This document shows positions 48,475 through 58,315 of a stretch of 59,449 nucleotides of DNA, piece after piece. The stretch is from Enterobacteriaceae endosymbiont of Donacia proxima (GTDB taxonomy: Bacteria; Pseudomonadota; Gammaproteobacteria; Enterobacterales; Enterobacteriaceae). The notes under the pieces are model-generated. The model was not told where the DNA came from. It did no database searches and worked only from the letters and a program-made list of their open reading frames with translations. Position 1 is the stretch's first letter. Each line of letters opens with the position of its first letter. The stretch is taken from NCBI RefSeq assembly GCF_012569285.1, contig NZ_CP046198.1, positions 398,629 through 458,077 on the forward strand. The letters are read 5' to 3'. Made by a program: the position numbers and the translations under genes.

Positions 48475-50223
48475 ATGAATATATATAAAGAAAAAAAAAC
48501 ACTTTTTTGGTTAAAGAAAAATATTTTTTTAGCTAAAAATATATTAATGATATCTTATTTTTTAAATTTTATTAATATATTATTATTAATAATAAAAAAT
48601 TGGATGTTAACGACACAAGTAGAATTTTTTTTTTTAAATACAAATAAAAAAAATGTTCTTTTTTATTATAAAATTATGTTATTATGTTTCATAATGAATG
48701 TATTACTTTCTTTTTTAATAGAAAAGTATAATTTTTTATATAGTCAAAAAATTATATTTTTTATTAGAAAAAAAATTCTGCATAAATTAACCTCACAATA
48801 TTTTAATTATTTTAAAAATCAATCTTCAGGAGTTACTTTATCTTTAATTATAAATAATATAGAAAATTTACATGATTATTATCATCAATATATACCTCAA
48901 TATTTTGCAGTTACGATGTTTTCATTAGTAACTTTAATTACTATATTTTTGATTAGTTGGATATTTGGAATTATAATAATTATTATAAGTATTTTAATAA
49001 TATTTTTTATAATATTAATTGGAGATCAAACTATAAATAAAAATAAAAAAAATTTTAAAATATTATCTATTTTAAGTGGAATATTTTTTGATAGATTAAA
49101 AGGAATAGAAACTATTAGAATATTTAATTTTCAAAAAATTGAAATAAATAAAATGATATTATTTGTTGAAAAATTAAGAAAAAAAAATTTTGAAATATTT
49201 AAAATTGTTTTTTTAACTTCTGCTATTTTAGATTTTTTTTCTTCTATTGCTTTAGCTTTTATTATTATGTATTTCAGTTTTTCATATTTACATATAATAA
49301 AGATCGGTTTTTACAATAAAAATATTAAAATATTACATAGTTTTTTTATACTTATTATTGTTTCTGAATATTTTCAAAATTTTAATAATTTAGGTATATT
49401 ATACCATATAAAATCAAAAGCTATTGGAGCTGCAAATAATATTGTGCAATTATTAGATAATAAATCTATTAGTTTAAATATAAAAAAAAATTATTTTTTA
49501 AAACAAACTAAAAAATTAACAATTAAAGCTACTAATTTAGTTATAAAAAATAATAAAAGACATATATTAATAGGTCCTATATCATTTGAAATATTTTCTG
49601 GACAAAATATAATTATTACAGGTCCTAATGGAGCTGGTAAAACAACATTATTGAATGTTTTTCTTGGAATTTATCCATATGAAGGATCTTTAAAAATAAA
49701 TAATGTTGAATTTAATAAAATTAATTTATGTAGTTGGTATAAACAAATATCATGTGTCCAACAAAATCCTCAATTATTTGCAACAACAATTAAAAAAAAT
49801 TTATTTTTTTCCAAAAAATTAGATAAAATTAAAATAAATAATATTTTAAAAAAAATTAATATAATTAATTTTTTAAAAAAATTACCTAATGGATTAAATA
49901 CTATTATTAATAAAGAAAATATATGTTTGTCAGTAGGACAAATTCAAAAAATAGTAATTACTAGAGCATTAATTAAAAATTATATGTTACTATTATTAGA
50001 TGAACCTATAGCTAATATAGATATTAATAGTCAAAATGATATTTTACAAACAATAAAAAAGAATTTGTCAACTTCAAAAATAAGTATAACTATCACACAT
50101 AAAATTAATCAAATTAATTATTATAATGAAATTTGGTATATGAAAAATGGGCAAATTATAAAAAAATCATATCATAAAAATTTATATAAAAAAAATAATA
50201 TATTCTTTAAAAGAGTAATTTAA
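48475..50223 (+). CDS. cydD: Thiol/heme-linked ABC exporter subunit CydD
   Basis: A 582-residue half-transporter (E. coli CydD has 588). CydDC exports reduced thiols (cysteine, glutathione) and is needed to assemble cytochrome bd. The membrane half has about six hydrophobic helices and the CydD-like LHDYYHQYIPQYFAVTMFS and GIETIRIFNF. The ATPase half has Walker A GPNGAGKTTLLN, CVQQNPQLFATT, signature LSVGQIQKIVITRAL, Walker B LLLLDEP and the switch ITHKINQ. MdlA/MsbA-type exporters were considered, but these blocks and the cydC-infA neighbours fit CydD. No clear ribosome binding site. Confidence 0.9.
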   Translation: MNIYKEKKTLFWLKKNIFLAKNILMISYFLNFINILLLIIKNWMLTTQVEFFFLNTNKKNVLFYYKIMLLCFIMNVLLSFLIEKYNFLYSQKIIFFIRKKILHKLTSQYFNYFKNQSSGVTLSLIINNIENLHDYYHQYIPQYFAVTMFSLVTLITIFLISWIFGIIIIIISILIIFFIILIGDQTINKNKKNFKILSILSGIFFDRLKGIETIRIFNFQKIEINKMILFVEKLRKKNFEIFKIVFLTSAILDFFSSIALAFIIMYFSFSYLHIIKIGFYNKNIKILHSFFILIIVSEYFQNFNNLGILYHIKSKAIGAANNIVQLLDNKSISLNIKKNYFLKQTKKLTIKATNLVIKNNKRHILIGPISFEIFSGQNIIITGPNGAGKTTLLNVFLGIYPYEGSLKINNVEFNKINLCSWYKQISCVQQNPQLFATTIKKNLFFSKKLDKIKINNILKKINIINFLKKLPNGLNTIINKENICLSVGQIQKIVITRALIKNYMLLLLDEPIANIDINSQNDILQTIKKNLSTSKISITITHKINQINYYNEIWYMKNGQIIKKSYHKNLYKKNNIFFKRVI

Positions 50224-50224
50224 T

Positions 50225-51958
50225 ATGTTTTATTTATTATATTATTTTAAATATAATAGTAAGTTTTTTAAAAAAATTATGTTAGGTATATTATTATCAA
50301 TAATTAATAATTTGATGAATTTATTATTATCTATAATATCCGGATCTTTATTAACTTCTACTTTTCTAATTGGAATAAAAAATAATAATACGTATTATAA
50401 TTATATAATACCTACAATAATTATTAGAATAATTTCTATAATAAAAACTATTACACAATACTTTGAAAAATTAATTCAACATAATAATACTTTATATTTA
50501 TTAAATAATTTTAGAATATTAATTTTTAATAAAATATTTCCTTTATATCCATCTAATTTAATGTCTATGTTTAATATTAAAATATTAAATATATTAATTT
50601 CAGATATTGAAATTTTAGATTTTTTATATATAAGAATATTAATTCCCATAATAGTTATTAGTATAATAACTATTATAGTTTTAATTTATTTAAGTATTAT
50701 TAATTTTATTTTTTGTATAATATTATGTATTACTATTTTATTTTTAATATTATTTTATTTTTTTTATTTTTACAAAAAAGGTAAAATAATAGGAGAAAAA
50801 TATATTTCTTTAAAAGAAAGATATTTTTTTTACATAAATAATTTTATTTTACAACATACAGAATATAAAATATTTGAAGGAATAAAATATATATCTTATA
50901 AAATAGATAATTTAGAATTAAGATTAAAAAAGATACAATTAATAAAAAATAATTATAATGTCCAATCTAAATTATTAATGAATATTGTGATTAATATTAA
51001 TATATTATTAATAATAATATATTATTATTATAATAATATATATAAATATCAAATTATATTATTTTTATTATTTTTTATTACATTTTATAAAATATTATCT
51101 CCTTTAAGTAATGTTTTTCAAAATATTCATGAAATTTTTTTATCAGCTAAAAAAATCTTCTATTTAATAGAAAAAAAACCTACCATAATATTTACAAATA
51201 ATATTATAAAAAATAATAATTATTTAATTTTATTAAAAATAGATAATTTATCATTCTATTTTAATAAAAAAAATATATACATATTAAAAAATATATCATT
51301 ATATATACATCAATATCAAAAAATAGCTTTTACTGGACATAATGGTAGTGGGAAATCAACATTATTTATGTTATTAACTAGAGCATGGGATCCTGTAAAA
51401 GGTAAAATTTTCTTAAATGGATATAATTTAAAAAATTGGAATTTATCTTTATTAAGAAATAATATAAGTGTAATGTCCCAAAAAATATATCTTTTTAGTG
51501 ATACATTAAGAAATAATATTTTATTAAATAATCAAAATAATAAAAATTTTAATGATGCTTATTTAATAAAAATTTTAAGATTAGTAGGTTTAGAAAAGTT
51601 ATTAAATGATGAAGGTTTAAATACATGGATGGGTGACGGAGGAAGATTTCTTTCTGGAGGAGAATTAAAAAAATTAGGTCTTGCAAGAATTATGATTCAT
51701 AATGGAAATTTAATCTTATTAGATGAACCTACAGAAGGATTAGATAAAACTTCATCTATTAAAATAATAAAATTAATTTTATCATTTTTTTACAAAAAGA
51801 CTGTTATAATTATAACACATGATATTTATATTTTAAAAAAAATGGATTATATTTATTTAATAAATAACGGTTCTATAATTGAAAAAGGAAAACATAATAA
51901 TTTAATAGATAAAAGAGAATATTACTGGAATTATATTAAAAATAATATAATATTATAA
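50225..51958 (+). CDS. cydC: Thiol/heme-linked ABC exporter subunit CydC
   Basis: A 577-residue half-transporter (E. coli CydC has 573), partner of CydD. The membrane half keeps LLTSTFLIGI, TITQYFEKLIQHNNTLYLL and ISDIEILDFLYIRIL, aligning with CydC. The ATPase half has Walker A GHNGSGKSTLFMLL, VMSQKIYLFSDTLRNNILL, signature LSGGELKKLGLARIM, Walker B LILLDEPTEGLD and the switch IITHD. It starts one base after cydD ends. aat, found between cydC and infA in E. coli, is deleted. Confidence 0.9.
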   Translation: MFYLLYYFKYNSKFFKKIMLGILLSIINNLMNLLLSIISGSLLTSTFLIGIKNNNTYYNYIIPTIIIRIISIIKTITQYFEKLIQHNNTLYLLNNFRILIFNKIFPLYPSNLMSMFNIKILNILISDIEILDFLYIRILIPIIVISIITIIVLIYLSIINFIFCIILCITILFLILFYFFYFYKKGKIIGEKYISLKERYFFYINNFILQHTEYKIFEGIKYISYKIDNLELRLKKIQLIKNNYNVQSKLLMNIVININILLIIIYYYYNNIYKYQIILFLLFFITFYKILSPLSNVFQNIHEIFLSAKKIFYLIEKKPTIIFTNNIIKNNNYLILLKIDNLSFYFNKKNIYILKNISLYIHQYQKIAFTGHNGSGKSTLFMLLTRAWDPVKGKIFLNGYNLKNWNLSLLRNNISVMSQKIYLFSDTLRNNILLNNQNNKNFNDAYLIKILRLVGLEKLLNDEGLNTWMGDGGRFLSGGELKKLGLARIMIHNGNLILLDEPTEGLDKTSSIKIIKLILSFFYKKTVIIITHDIYILKKMDYIYLINNGSIIEKGKHNNLIDKREYYWNYIKNNIIL

Positions 51959-51987
51959 TATTATAATTATATTAATAAGGAATAATA

Positions 51988-52206
51988 ATGTCTAAAAAAG
52001 ATAATATAGAAATGCAAGGTATAGTATTAAATACTTTACCTAATACTATTTTCCATGTAAAACTAGAAAATGGGCACATTATAACAGCACATATTTCAGG
52101 AAAAATGAGAAAAAATTATATTCGTATTCTTACTGGAGATAAAGTAACTGTAGCATTAACTCCATATGATTTAGGAAAAGGTAGAATAATTTTTCGTAGT
52201 CGTTAA
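51988..52206 (+). CDS. infA: Translation initiation factor IF-1
   Basis: A 72-residue OB-fold protein, the same length as in E. coli, that binds the 30S A site during initiation. It keeps [40 protein letters not shown] and [19 protein letters not shown], nearly invariant in the family. AAGGA precedes the ATG. It is 29 bases after cydC and probably shares its transcript. Confidence 0.97.
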   Translation: MSKKDNIEMQGIVLNTLPNTIFHVKLENGHIITAHISGKMRKNYIRILTGDKVTVALTPYDLGKGRIIFRSR

Positions 52207-52207
52207 A

Positions 52208-52235
52208 ATTTAATTTTTTTAATTTAAAATTAAAT
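52208..52235. terminator. AT-only hairpin between infA and trxB
   Basis: ATTTAATTTT (52208-52217) pairs with AAAATTAAAT (52226-52235) over an eight-base loop. It fills the gap between the convergent genes, right after the infA stop. Confidence 0.55.
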
Positions 52236-52238
52236 GAA

Positions 52239-53207
52239 TTATTTATTAATATTATTTAAAAATTTTTGTGCATCTAATGCAGCCATACATCCTGTAGCTG
52301 CTGATGTAATTGCTTGTCTATAATTTTTATCCATAACATCACCAGCTGCAAAAATACCAGGTACACTTGTTTGTGTAAAATTTAAATTATTTAATTTATA
52401 ATTATTTGTAATAATATAACCATCTTTATCTAATTTTATTTTATTTTTGAATAAATTACTATTAGGAATAGTACCTATTAATATAAATACACCTAATGTT
52501 GAAATATTTATAATATTATTATTATGAATAGAATTAATTTTAATGCTATTAACTCCTTTTTCGTCGCCTAAAATTTCTTTTAGTACATAAGGAGTATGTA
52601 AAAATATTTTTTTATTTTTTATTAAAAATTTTAATTTACTAAGTAATATTTTTTCGGCATTAAAAATATTTTTTCTATGTATTAAGTGTACTTTAGAAGC
52701 AATATTAGATAAATATATTGCTTCTTCTATAGCAGTATTACCCCCCCCTATAACTGAAACTATTTTATTACGGAAAAAAAATCCATCACAAATAGTACAT
52801 GATGACACTCCTTTACCCATAAATTTTTTTTCTGAATATAAACCTAAAGATTTAGGATTTGATCCAGTAGCAATAATAATACTATTACATATATATGTAT
52901 TTAAATTACCTTCTAAAATAAAAGGTGTTTTTTTGAAATTAATAATTTTAATTATTGTATCATTAATAATATTAGCTTTTAAAAATATTGTATGATTATA
53001 TAAATTATCCATTAATTTTTGGCCTGTTATTTTAGGAAAATTTCCTGGCCAATTTTCTATATTAAATGTTTTTATTAATTGTCCTCCAATATCATTTCCT
53101 GTTACCAAAATAGGATTTAAATTTGCTCTTACTGCATATATAGCAGCTGTATAACCAGCAGGTCCAGAACCTATAATTAGTAATTTTGTTTTTTTTATAT
53201 TTTTCAT
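52239..53207 (-). CDS. trxB: Thioredoxin reductase
   Basis: A 322-residue flavoprotein (E. coli TrxB has 321) that reduces thioredoxin with NADPH; thioredoxin in turn supports NrdAB. FAD site: LIIGSGPAGYTAAIYAVRA. Redox centre: SCTICDGFFF, a CxxC that reads CTIC where E. coli has CATC. NADPH site: VIGGGNTAIEEAIYLSNIA. C-terminal FAD block: GIFAAGDVMDKNYRQAITSA. In E. coli trxB neighbours cydDC; here infA lies between. It is divergent from serS. Confidence 0.97.
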   Translation of the reverse strand: MKNIKKTKLLIIGSGPAGYTAAIYAVRANLNPILVTGNDIGGQLIKTFNIENWPGNFPKITGQKLMDNLYNHTIFLKANIINDTIIKIINFKKTPFILEGNLNTYICNSIIIATGSNPKSLGLYSEKKFMGKGVSSCTICDGFFFRNKIVSVIGGGNTAIEEAIYLSNIASKVHLIHRKNIFNAEKILLSKLKFLIKNKKIFLHTPYVLKEILGDEKGVNSIKINSIHNNNIINISTLGVFILIGTIPNSNLFKNKIKLDKDGYIITNNYKLNNLNFTQTSVPGIFAAGDVMDKNYRQAITSAATGCMAALDAQKFLNNINK

Positions 53208-53341
53208 ATTTTTTAATTACTTAAAATATTTATTTTATTATATATAAAATATCGAATATTTAAATTAATAATTTAAAAAAAATTTATATAAATTTTAATT
53301 TTATAGTAAAATATTATATTTCCATTTTTAAGAAAAACATT

Positions 53342-54628
53342 ATGTTAGATATAAAATTATTACGTAATAAAATTAATTATGTATATAAAATGTTAAAAAA
53401 AAGAAATTTTATTTTAGATATTAATTTAATAAATAAATTAGAAACAAAACGAAAATTATTTCAAATTAGAATAGAAAAATTACAAATAGAAAAAAATAAG
53501 ATATCTTCTATTTTATCTAAAAAAGATATTAATAATATTTATGATTTAAAACAAAAATCTATTATTATGACTAATAATATTTTAAAATATAAATCTCTAT
53601 TAGATAATATTAAAAAAAACATAGAATATATTTATTCTTCTATTCCTAATTTACCTCTTCATGAGGTTCCTATAGGAATTGATAATACAAAAAATAAAGA
53701 AATTAAAAAATGGGGTAAAATAATTAATTATGATTTTACGATAAAAGATCATTTAGAATTAGGTTTATTACATAAAGGAATTGATATAGAATCTGGTGTT
53801 CATTTAAGTGGATCAAAATTTTTCGTATTAAAAGGAACAATAGCTTATTTATATAGGATACTTATCCAATTTATGTTAGATATACATATAAATCAGCATA
53901 ATTATCAAGAAGTTTATATACCATATATAGTTAAAGAAAATGCTTTATATGGTACTGGACAATTACCTAAATTTAATAAAGATCTTTTCCATATAAAAAA
54001 TGGTAAAGATAATAATAAATGTCAATATTTTTTAATTCCTACAGCAGAAGTACCATTAACTAATTTAGTATCTAATAAAATTATTGGAGAAAATCAATTA
54101 CCTATTAAATATGTTGCTCATAGCCCCTGTTTCAGATCAGAAGTTGGGTCATATGGTCAATATAATAAAGGATTAATACGTACACATCAATTTGATAAAG
54201 TAGAATTAGTACAATTAGTAAAACCAAAATTTTCAATAAAAACTTTAGAACAAATTACTGTACATGCAGAAAAAATATTGCAATTATTAAATTTACCATA
54301 TAGAAAAATATTATTATGTACAGGAGATATGAGTTTTGCTTCAAGTAAAACTTATGATTTAGAAGTATGGTTTCCTTCAAAAAATCAATATTATGAAATA
54401 TCTTCTTGTTCTAATATGGGTGATTTTCAATCTAGGAGAATAAAAGCTAGATATAGAAGAATAAAAGATAAAAAAATTAAATTTATACATACTTTAAATG
54501 GTTCTGGTTTAGCTGTAGGCAGAACATTAGCTGCTATTATAGAAAATTATCAACTTAAAAATGGAACGATTAAAATCCCTGATGTACTTCAACCTTATAT
54601 GAAAGGTATGAAATATATAAAAAGATAA
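53342..54628 (+). CDS. serS: Seryl-tRNA synthetase
   Basis: A 428-residue protein (E. coli SerRS has 430), a class II synthetase. The N-terminal long antiparallel coiled coil (about 25-105) grips the tRNA-Ser variable arm. The catalytic domain includes TAEVPLTNL, motif 2 in FRSEVGSYGQYNKGLIRTHQF, YDLEVWFPSKNQYYEISSCSN, and motif 3 in NGSGLAVGRTLAAIIENYQ. The weak AAGAA upstream is the only visible ribosome binding site. It is convergent with argR after 13 bases. Confidence 0.97.
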   Translation: MLDIKLLRNKINYVYKMLKKRNFILDINLINKLETKRKLFQIRIEKLQIEKNKISSILSKKDINNIYDLKQKSIIMTNNILKYKSLLDNIKKNIEYIYSSIPNLPLHEVPIGIDNTKNKEIKKWGKIINYDFTIKDHLELGLLHKGIDIESGVHLSGSKFFVLKGTIAYLYRILIQFMLDIHINQHNYQEVYIPYIVKENALYGTGQLPKFNKDLFHIKNGKDNNKCQYFLIPTAEVPLTNLVSNKIIGENQLPIKYVAHSPCFRSEVGSYGQYNKGLIRTHQFDKVELVQLVKPKFSIKTLEQITVHAEKILQLLNLPYRKILLCTGDMSFASSKTYDLEVWFPSKNQYYEISSCSNMGDFQSRRIKARYRRIKDKKIKFIHTLNGSGLAVGRTLAAIIENYQLKNGTIKIPDVLQPYMKGMKYIKR

Positions 54629-54641
54629 ATAATTAATAAAA

Positions 54642-55121
54642 TTATAATTTTTGTTCAAATAAATTTTGAATAGAATTATATAAATGAATCGTTTTAAAAA
54701 GACGAGTAGGTACTACAAAAATAGTATTATCACCGGCAATAGTACCTAATATACCTTCTGATTTTCCTAAAGAATCTAATAATCGTGCAATTAATTGTGC
54801 AGCTCCTGGACTTGTATGAATAATAATTAAAATATCATTATAATCAATATCTAATACTAAATTTTTTAATGGACTTGTTGTATTAGGAACACCTAATTCT
54901 AGGGGAAAACAATACACCATTTCCATTTTTATATTTCTAACTCTTACTGCACCAAATTTAGTTAACATTCTAGAAACTTTAGATTGATTAATATTCTGGA
55001 ATCCTTCTTCTTGTAAAGCACGAACAATTTCAACCTGAGTACTAAATTTTTCTTGTTTTATTAAATTTTTAAATATTTTAATTAAATTAGCTTCTTTTTT
55101 TTTTGCAGAAATTATACTCAT
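54642..55121 (-). CDS. argR: Arginine repressor ArgR
   Basis: A 159-residue protein (E. coli ArgR has 156). In E. coli it represses arginine genes and is an accessory factor in XerCD resolution. I start at the ATG at 55121, preceded by GGTGA at ideal spacing; an in-frame TTG four codons earlier has no family support. The winged helix keeps [20 protein letters not shown] and KFGAVRVRN. The C-terminal hexamer/arginine domain keeps [20 protein letters not shown] and [20 protein letters not shown] with the binding aspartates. Conservation is far above most proteins here. It is unexpected in a genome with so few regulators. Confidence 0.97.
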   Translation of the reverse strand: MSIISAKKKEANLIKIFKNLIKQEKFSTQVEIVRALQEEGFQNINQSKVSRMLTKFGAVRVRNIKMEMVYCFPLELGVPNTTSPLKNLVLDIDYNDILIIIHTSPGAAQLIARLLDSLGKSEGILGTIAGDNTIFVVPTRLFKTIHLYNSIQNLFEQKL

Positions 55122-55208
55122 AAAGTTCACCAAAAAAATAAAAGAAAAATATTTTATTTAAAACAAATCTATTACATTAATTTTTATATAAATAAAAATT
55201 ACATTATT

Positions 55209-55239
55209 TATTCTATTTTATTTTATTCGATAGAATAAA
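55209..55239. promoter_or_regulatory. Inverted repeats upstream of argR and rplM
   Basis: TATTCTAT (55209-55216) is the inverse of ATAGAATA (55230-55237). Nested in it, TTTATTC (55222-55228) faces GAATAAA (55233-55239) across four bases. They lie about 90-120 bases upstream of argR in the divergent spacer. An operator is possible; it does not match the ARG box. Confidence 0.3.
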
Positions 55240-55374
55240 TTTAAAAATAAAAAGACTAATTGCATTTATTATTTATCTATATTATCATATTTTAATAATA
55301 ATATGTATTTTTTTATTAAAAAATTAAAAATAAATAATTTAAATAAAATTTTTTACATTTTGGATATATATAAA

Positions 55375-55797
55375 ATGAATATTTTGTTAAATAAAAAGTT
55401 TAATCGTAAATGGTTTATTATAAATGCAGAAAATAAAATTTTAGGAAGATTATCTAGTATAATTGTCCATTATTTGATGGGTAAACATAAAATTTTATAT
55501 TTACCTCATATTGATATAGGTGACTATATTATAGTTATAAATGCTAGTAAAATTAAAATAACTGGAAATAAATTAAAAAATAAATTTTATTTTAGTCATA
55601 GTGGATATTCAGGAGGATTAAAAAAAATATCATTAGAGAAATTAATGATAAAAAATTCCTGTAAAGTTATTCAACATTCTGTCAAAGGAATGTTGCCTAA
55701 AAATAAATTAGGAATATTAATGTTAAATAGATTAAAAATTTATACAGGAACAATACATAAACATATAGCACAAAAAAATAATATTTTAAATATTTAA
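55375..55797 (+). CDS. rplM: 50S ribosomal protein L13
   Basis: A 140-residue protein (E. coli L13 has 142) that acts early in large-subunit assembly. I start at the ATG at 55375; the open frame extends 24 residues upstream, but this part is Lys/Ile/Phe filler with no L13 match. Family blocks: RKWFIINAENKILGRLSS, HYLMGKHKILYLPHIDIGDY, VINASKIKITGNK, HSGYSGGLK and VKGMLPKNKLGILMLNRLK. rpsI follows 24 bases later, the conserved rplM-rpsI pair. Confidence 0.95.
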   Translation: MNILLNKKFNRKWFIINAENKILGRLSSIIVHYLMGKHKILYLPHIDIGDYIIVINASKIKITGNKLKNKFYFSHSGYSGGLKKISLEKLMIKNSCKVIQHSVKGMLPKNKLGILMLNRLKIYTGTIHKHIAQKNNILNI

Positions 55798-55821
55798 TTA
55801 TTTTATTAAGGACATGAATTT

Positions 55822-56220
55822 ATGAATAAAATAAATTATAATTATCATACAACAGGAAGAAGAAAAAGTTCTTCTTCGAGAATTTTTATAAAAATAGGAA
55901 CTGGCAATATATTAATTAATAAAAAAGAAATAAATATTTTTTTTACTAGAAATACACATCGTGTTATGGTATTAAAACCTTTACAATTGGTTAAAATGCG
56001 TGATAAATTTGATTTATATATCACTGTTAAAGGAGGCGGTGTTTCAGGCCAAGCAGGAGCAATTAGACATGGTATTACAAGAGCTTTAATAAAATATGAT
56101 AATTTTTTTAGAAAAGATTTAAAAAAAGCAGGTTTTATTACTAGAGATGATCGTAAAGTAGAACGTAAAAAATTTGGTTTAAAAAAAGCTAGACGTAGTC
56201 CTCAATTTTCTAAACGTTAA
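55822..56220 (+). CDS. rpsI: 30S ribosomal protein S9
   Basis: A 132-residue protein (E. coli S9 has 130). Its C-terminal tail reaches the P-site tRNA anticodon and ends in the conserved [45 protein letters not shown] and [19 protein letters not shown] are diagnostic. AAGGA precedes the ATG. The gene is followed by an AT hairpin (56257-56280, nine-bp stem) and then murA. Confidence 0.97.
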   Translation: MNKINYNYHTTGRRKSSSSRIFIKIGTGNILINKKEINIFFTRNTHRVMVLKPLQLVKMRDKFDLYITVKGGGVSGQAGAIRHGITRALIKYDNFFRKDLKKAGFITRDDRKVERKKFGLKKARRSPQFSKR

Positions 56221-56304
56221 ATTTTTATTTATTTTAAAAATTTAATCTTAAAACAAAATTAATTATTTTTTTAATTAATTCTATTAATATTTATAGAGTT
56301 TAAT

Positions 56305-57564
56305 ATGGATAAATTTCTAATACAAGGTCCAGTACAATTAAAAGGAAAAGTTAGTATTTCTGGATCAAAAAATTCTGCTTTACCTATTTTATTTGCATCT
56401 CTTTTAACAAATGAATTAATAGAAATTAAAAATATTCCTAAATTAAAAGATATAGATATAACTATTAAATTACTTTTAACTTTAGGTGTAAAAATAAAAA
56501 AAGGTAAATCATTAACAATAAATGCAAATAATTTATACAAAAATTATATTTTACCTAAAAAATTGATTCAATCTATTAGAGCTTCTATTTGGTTAATAAG
56601 TCCATTATTAATACGTTTTAAAAAAATAAAAATATATTTACCTGGTGGATGTTCTATAGGCCAAAGACCAATTGATTTGCATATTAAAAATTTAAAAAAA
56701 TTAGGTGCTAATATTTATATTAAAAATGAATTCATTAAAGCATCTATAAATAATAGATTTCAAGGTGCTCATATTTTTATGAAAAAAAGTAGTGTAGGAG
56801 CTACTATTAATAGTATTTTAGCAGCAATTTATGCTAATAACATAACTATAATTGAAAATGCAGCTAAAGAGCCTGAAATAGAAGATTTAATTAATTTTTT
56901 AAATATGATAGGTGCAAATATTAAAGGCGGGGGGACTAAAAAAATTATAATTAAAGGAGTTAAAAGATTGACAGGAGGTATTTATACTATTATGCCAGAT
57001 AGAATTGAAACCGGAACTTTTTTAATAGCAGCTGCTATATCTAAAGGTCAAATTTTATGTAAAAATACTAATCCTAAATATTTAGATATTTTGTTAAAAA
57101 AATTGAAATATGTAGGTGCAAAAATTCAAATAGGTAAAGATTGGTGCAGTCTTAATATGAATAATAAAAAACCTAAAGCTATTAATATTACAACAGGTCC
57201 ATATCCTCAATTTCCTACTGATATACAACCTCAATTTACTTTATTAAATTGTATTGCATTAGGTAAAAGTATAATAACAGAAACTATATTCGAAAATCGT
57301 TTTATATATATATATGAATTAATAAAAATGGGAGCTAAAATTTTTATTAAAGATAATAAAGTATTTTGTAAAGGTGTAAATTCACTTTATGGTTCTGAAA
57401 TTAAAGCAAATGATTTAAGAGGTGCAATAAGTTTAGTTTTAGCAGGATGTATTGCTAAAGGTATAACTATAATTAATAACATTAATTATATCGATCGTGG
57501 TTATGAAAATATAGAAAATAAGTTAATCAATTTAGGTGCCAAAATAATAAGGTTAAAAAGTTAA
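56305..57564 (+). CDS. murA: UDP-N-acetylglucosamine 1-carboxyvinyltransferase
   Basis: A 419-residue protein, the same length as E. coli MurA. It transfers enolpyruvate from PEP to UDP-GlcNAc, the first committed step of peptidoglycan synthesis. The catalytic lysine is in SGSKNSALP (Lys22). The active-site cysteine (fosfomycin target) is Cys116 in LPGGCSIGQRPIDLHI. SVGATINSILAA, MPDRIETGTFLIAAA and the terminal half with YPQFPTDIQPQF and NDLRGAISLVLAG are intact. GAG lies upstream. Presence of murA, with diaminopimelate implied by lysA, suggests that some cell wall is made. A very long terminator follows. Confidence 0.97.
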   Translation: MDKFLIQGPVQLKGKVSISGSKNSALPILFASLLTNELIEIKNIPKLKDIDITIKLLLTLGVKIKKGKSLTINANNLYKNYILPKKLIQSIRASIWLISPLLIRFKKIKIYLPGGCSIGQRPIDLHIKNLKKLGANIYIKNEFIKASINNRFQGAHIFMKKSSVGATINSILAAIYANNITIIENAAKEPEIEDLINFLNMIGANIKGGGTKKIIIKGVKRLTGGIYTIMPDRIETGTFLIAAAISKGQILCKNTNPKYLDILLKKLKYVGAKIQIGKDWCSLNMNNKKPKAINITTGPYPQFPTDIQPQFTLLNCIALGKSIITETIFENRFIYIYELIKMGAKIFIKDNKVFCKGVNSLYGSEIKANDLRGAISLVLAGCIAKGITIINNINYIDRGYENIENKLINLGAKIIRLKS

Positions 57565-57620
57565 ATTTATTAATATAAAGTTATTATAAATATAATAACT
57601 ATTATATTAATAAATTTTTT
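57565..57620 (+). terminator. Long rho-independent terminator after murA
   Basis: A hairpin of 24 base pairs with a single bulged A: 57565-57588 pairs with 57591-57615, the bulge being at 57601. It is followed at once by TTTTT (57616-57620). It begins at the base after the murA stop. It is the clearest intrinsic terminator in the window. Confidence 0.85.
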
Positions 57621-57637
57621 ATAAGGATTATAATTTT

Positions 57638-57955
57638 ATGTATGTTATTTTTGATAATGGTGGAAAACAATATAAAGTTATAGAAGGACAAATTATTAAA
57701 TTAGAAAAAATACAAGGCATTATCGGGAAAAAGATTGAATTTAATAATGTTCTATTAATTTCTAATAATAATAAATTAAATATAGGAAAACCTGTAATCC
57801 CCGGGGGAAAAGTTATAGCAGAAATAATTTCACATGGAAAAGATAAAAAAATTAAAGTGGTTAAATTTCGTAGAAGGAAACATTATCGTAAAATACAAGG
57901 TCATCGTCAATTATTTACTAATATAAAAATTATTAAAATTATATTTTCAATATAA
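57638..57955 (+). CDS. rplU: 50S ribosomal protein L21
   Basis: A 105-residue protein (E. coli L21 has 103). It opens MYVIFDNGGKQYKVIEGQII and has the L21 signature near the end, KIKVVKFRRRKHYRKIQGHR, followed by Q. AAGGA lies upstream. It is the first gene of rplU-rpmA-obgE, with rpmA 15 bases on, as in E. coli. Confidence 0.97.
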   Translation: MYVIFDNGGKQYKVIEGQIIKLEKIQGIIGKKIEFNNVLLISNNNKLNIGKPVIPGGKVIAEIISHGKDKKIKVVKFRRRKHYRKIQGHRQLFTNIKIIKIIFSI

Positions 57956-57970
57956 AAGGAAAAAAAAATT

Positions 57971-58228
57971 ATGGCACATAAAAAAGCAGGAGGATCTTCT
58001 AGAAATGGTAGAGATTCACATTCTAAAAGATTAGGAATAAAATGTTATGGGGGAGAGAAAGTAAAATCTGGATACATTCTAATAAGACAAAGAGGTACTA
58101 AATTTCATGCAGGAAATAATGTAGGGTGTGGTAAAGATCATACTTTATTTGCTAAAATTAATGGTATTGTAAAATTTACTCATAAAGGATTACGAAAAAA
58201 ATTATATATTAATGTTATTAATATATAA
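57971..58228 (+). CDS. rpmA: 50S ribosomal protein L27
   Basis: An 85-residue protein, the same length as E. coli L27. Its N-terminal tail reaches the peptidyl transferase centre: [60 protein letters not shown] and the rest are near-invariant. AAAGGA precedes the ATG. It is tightly linked to rplU. Confidence 0.98.
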   Translation: MAHKKAGGSSRNGRDSHSKRLGIKCYGGEKVKSGYILIRQRGTKFHAGNNVGCGKDHTLFAKINGIVKFTHKGLRKKLYINVINI

Positions 58229-58315
58229 TTTTGATAATTGATTGTTTTGTATTAATAATTATTTTATCTATTAGATATATATTATTTAAATATTTTTTTA
58301 TATAATGGAGTTATA

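Noticed and set aside
48475..51958. The two ABC half-transporters as MdlA/MdlB or MsbA
   Set aside because: CydD/CydC-specific stretches (HDYYHQYIPQ; QYFEKLIQH) and linkage to infA, near trxB and serS, fit cydDC better.
55303..55374. 24-residue N-terminal extension of rplM
   Set aside because: No L13 homology; the internal ATG at 55375 gives the family length.
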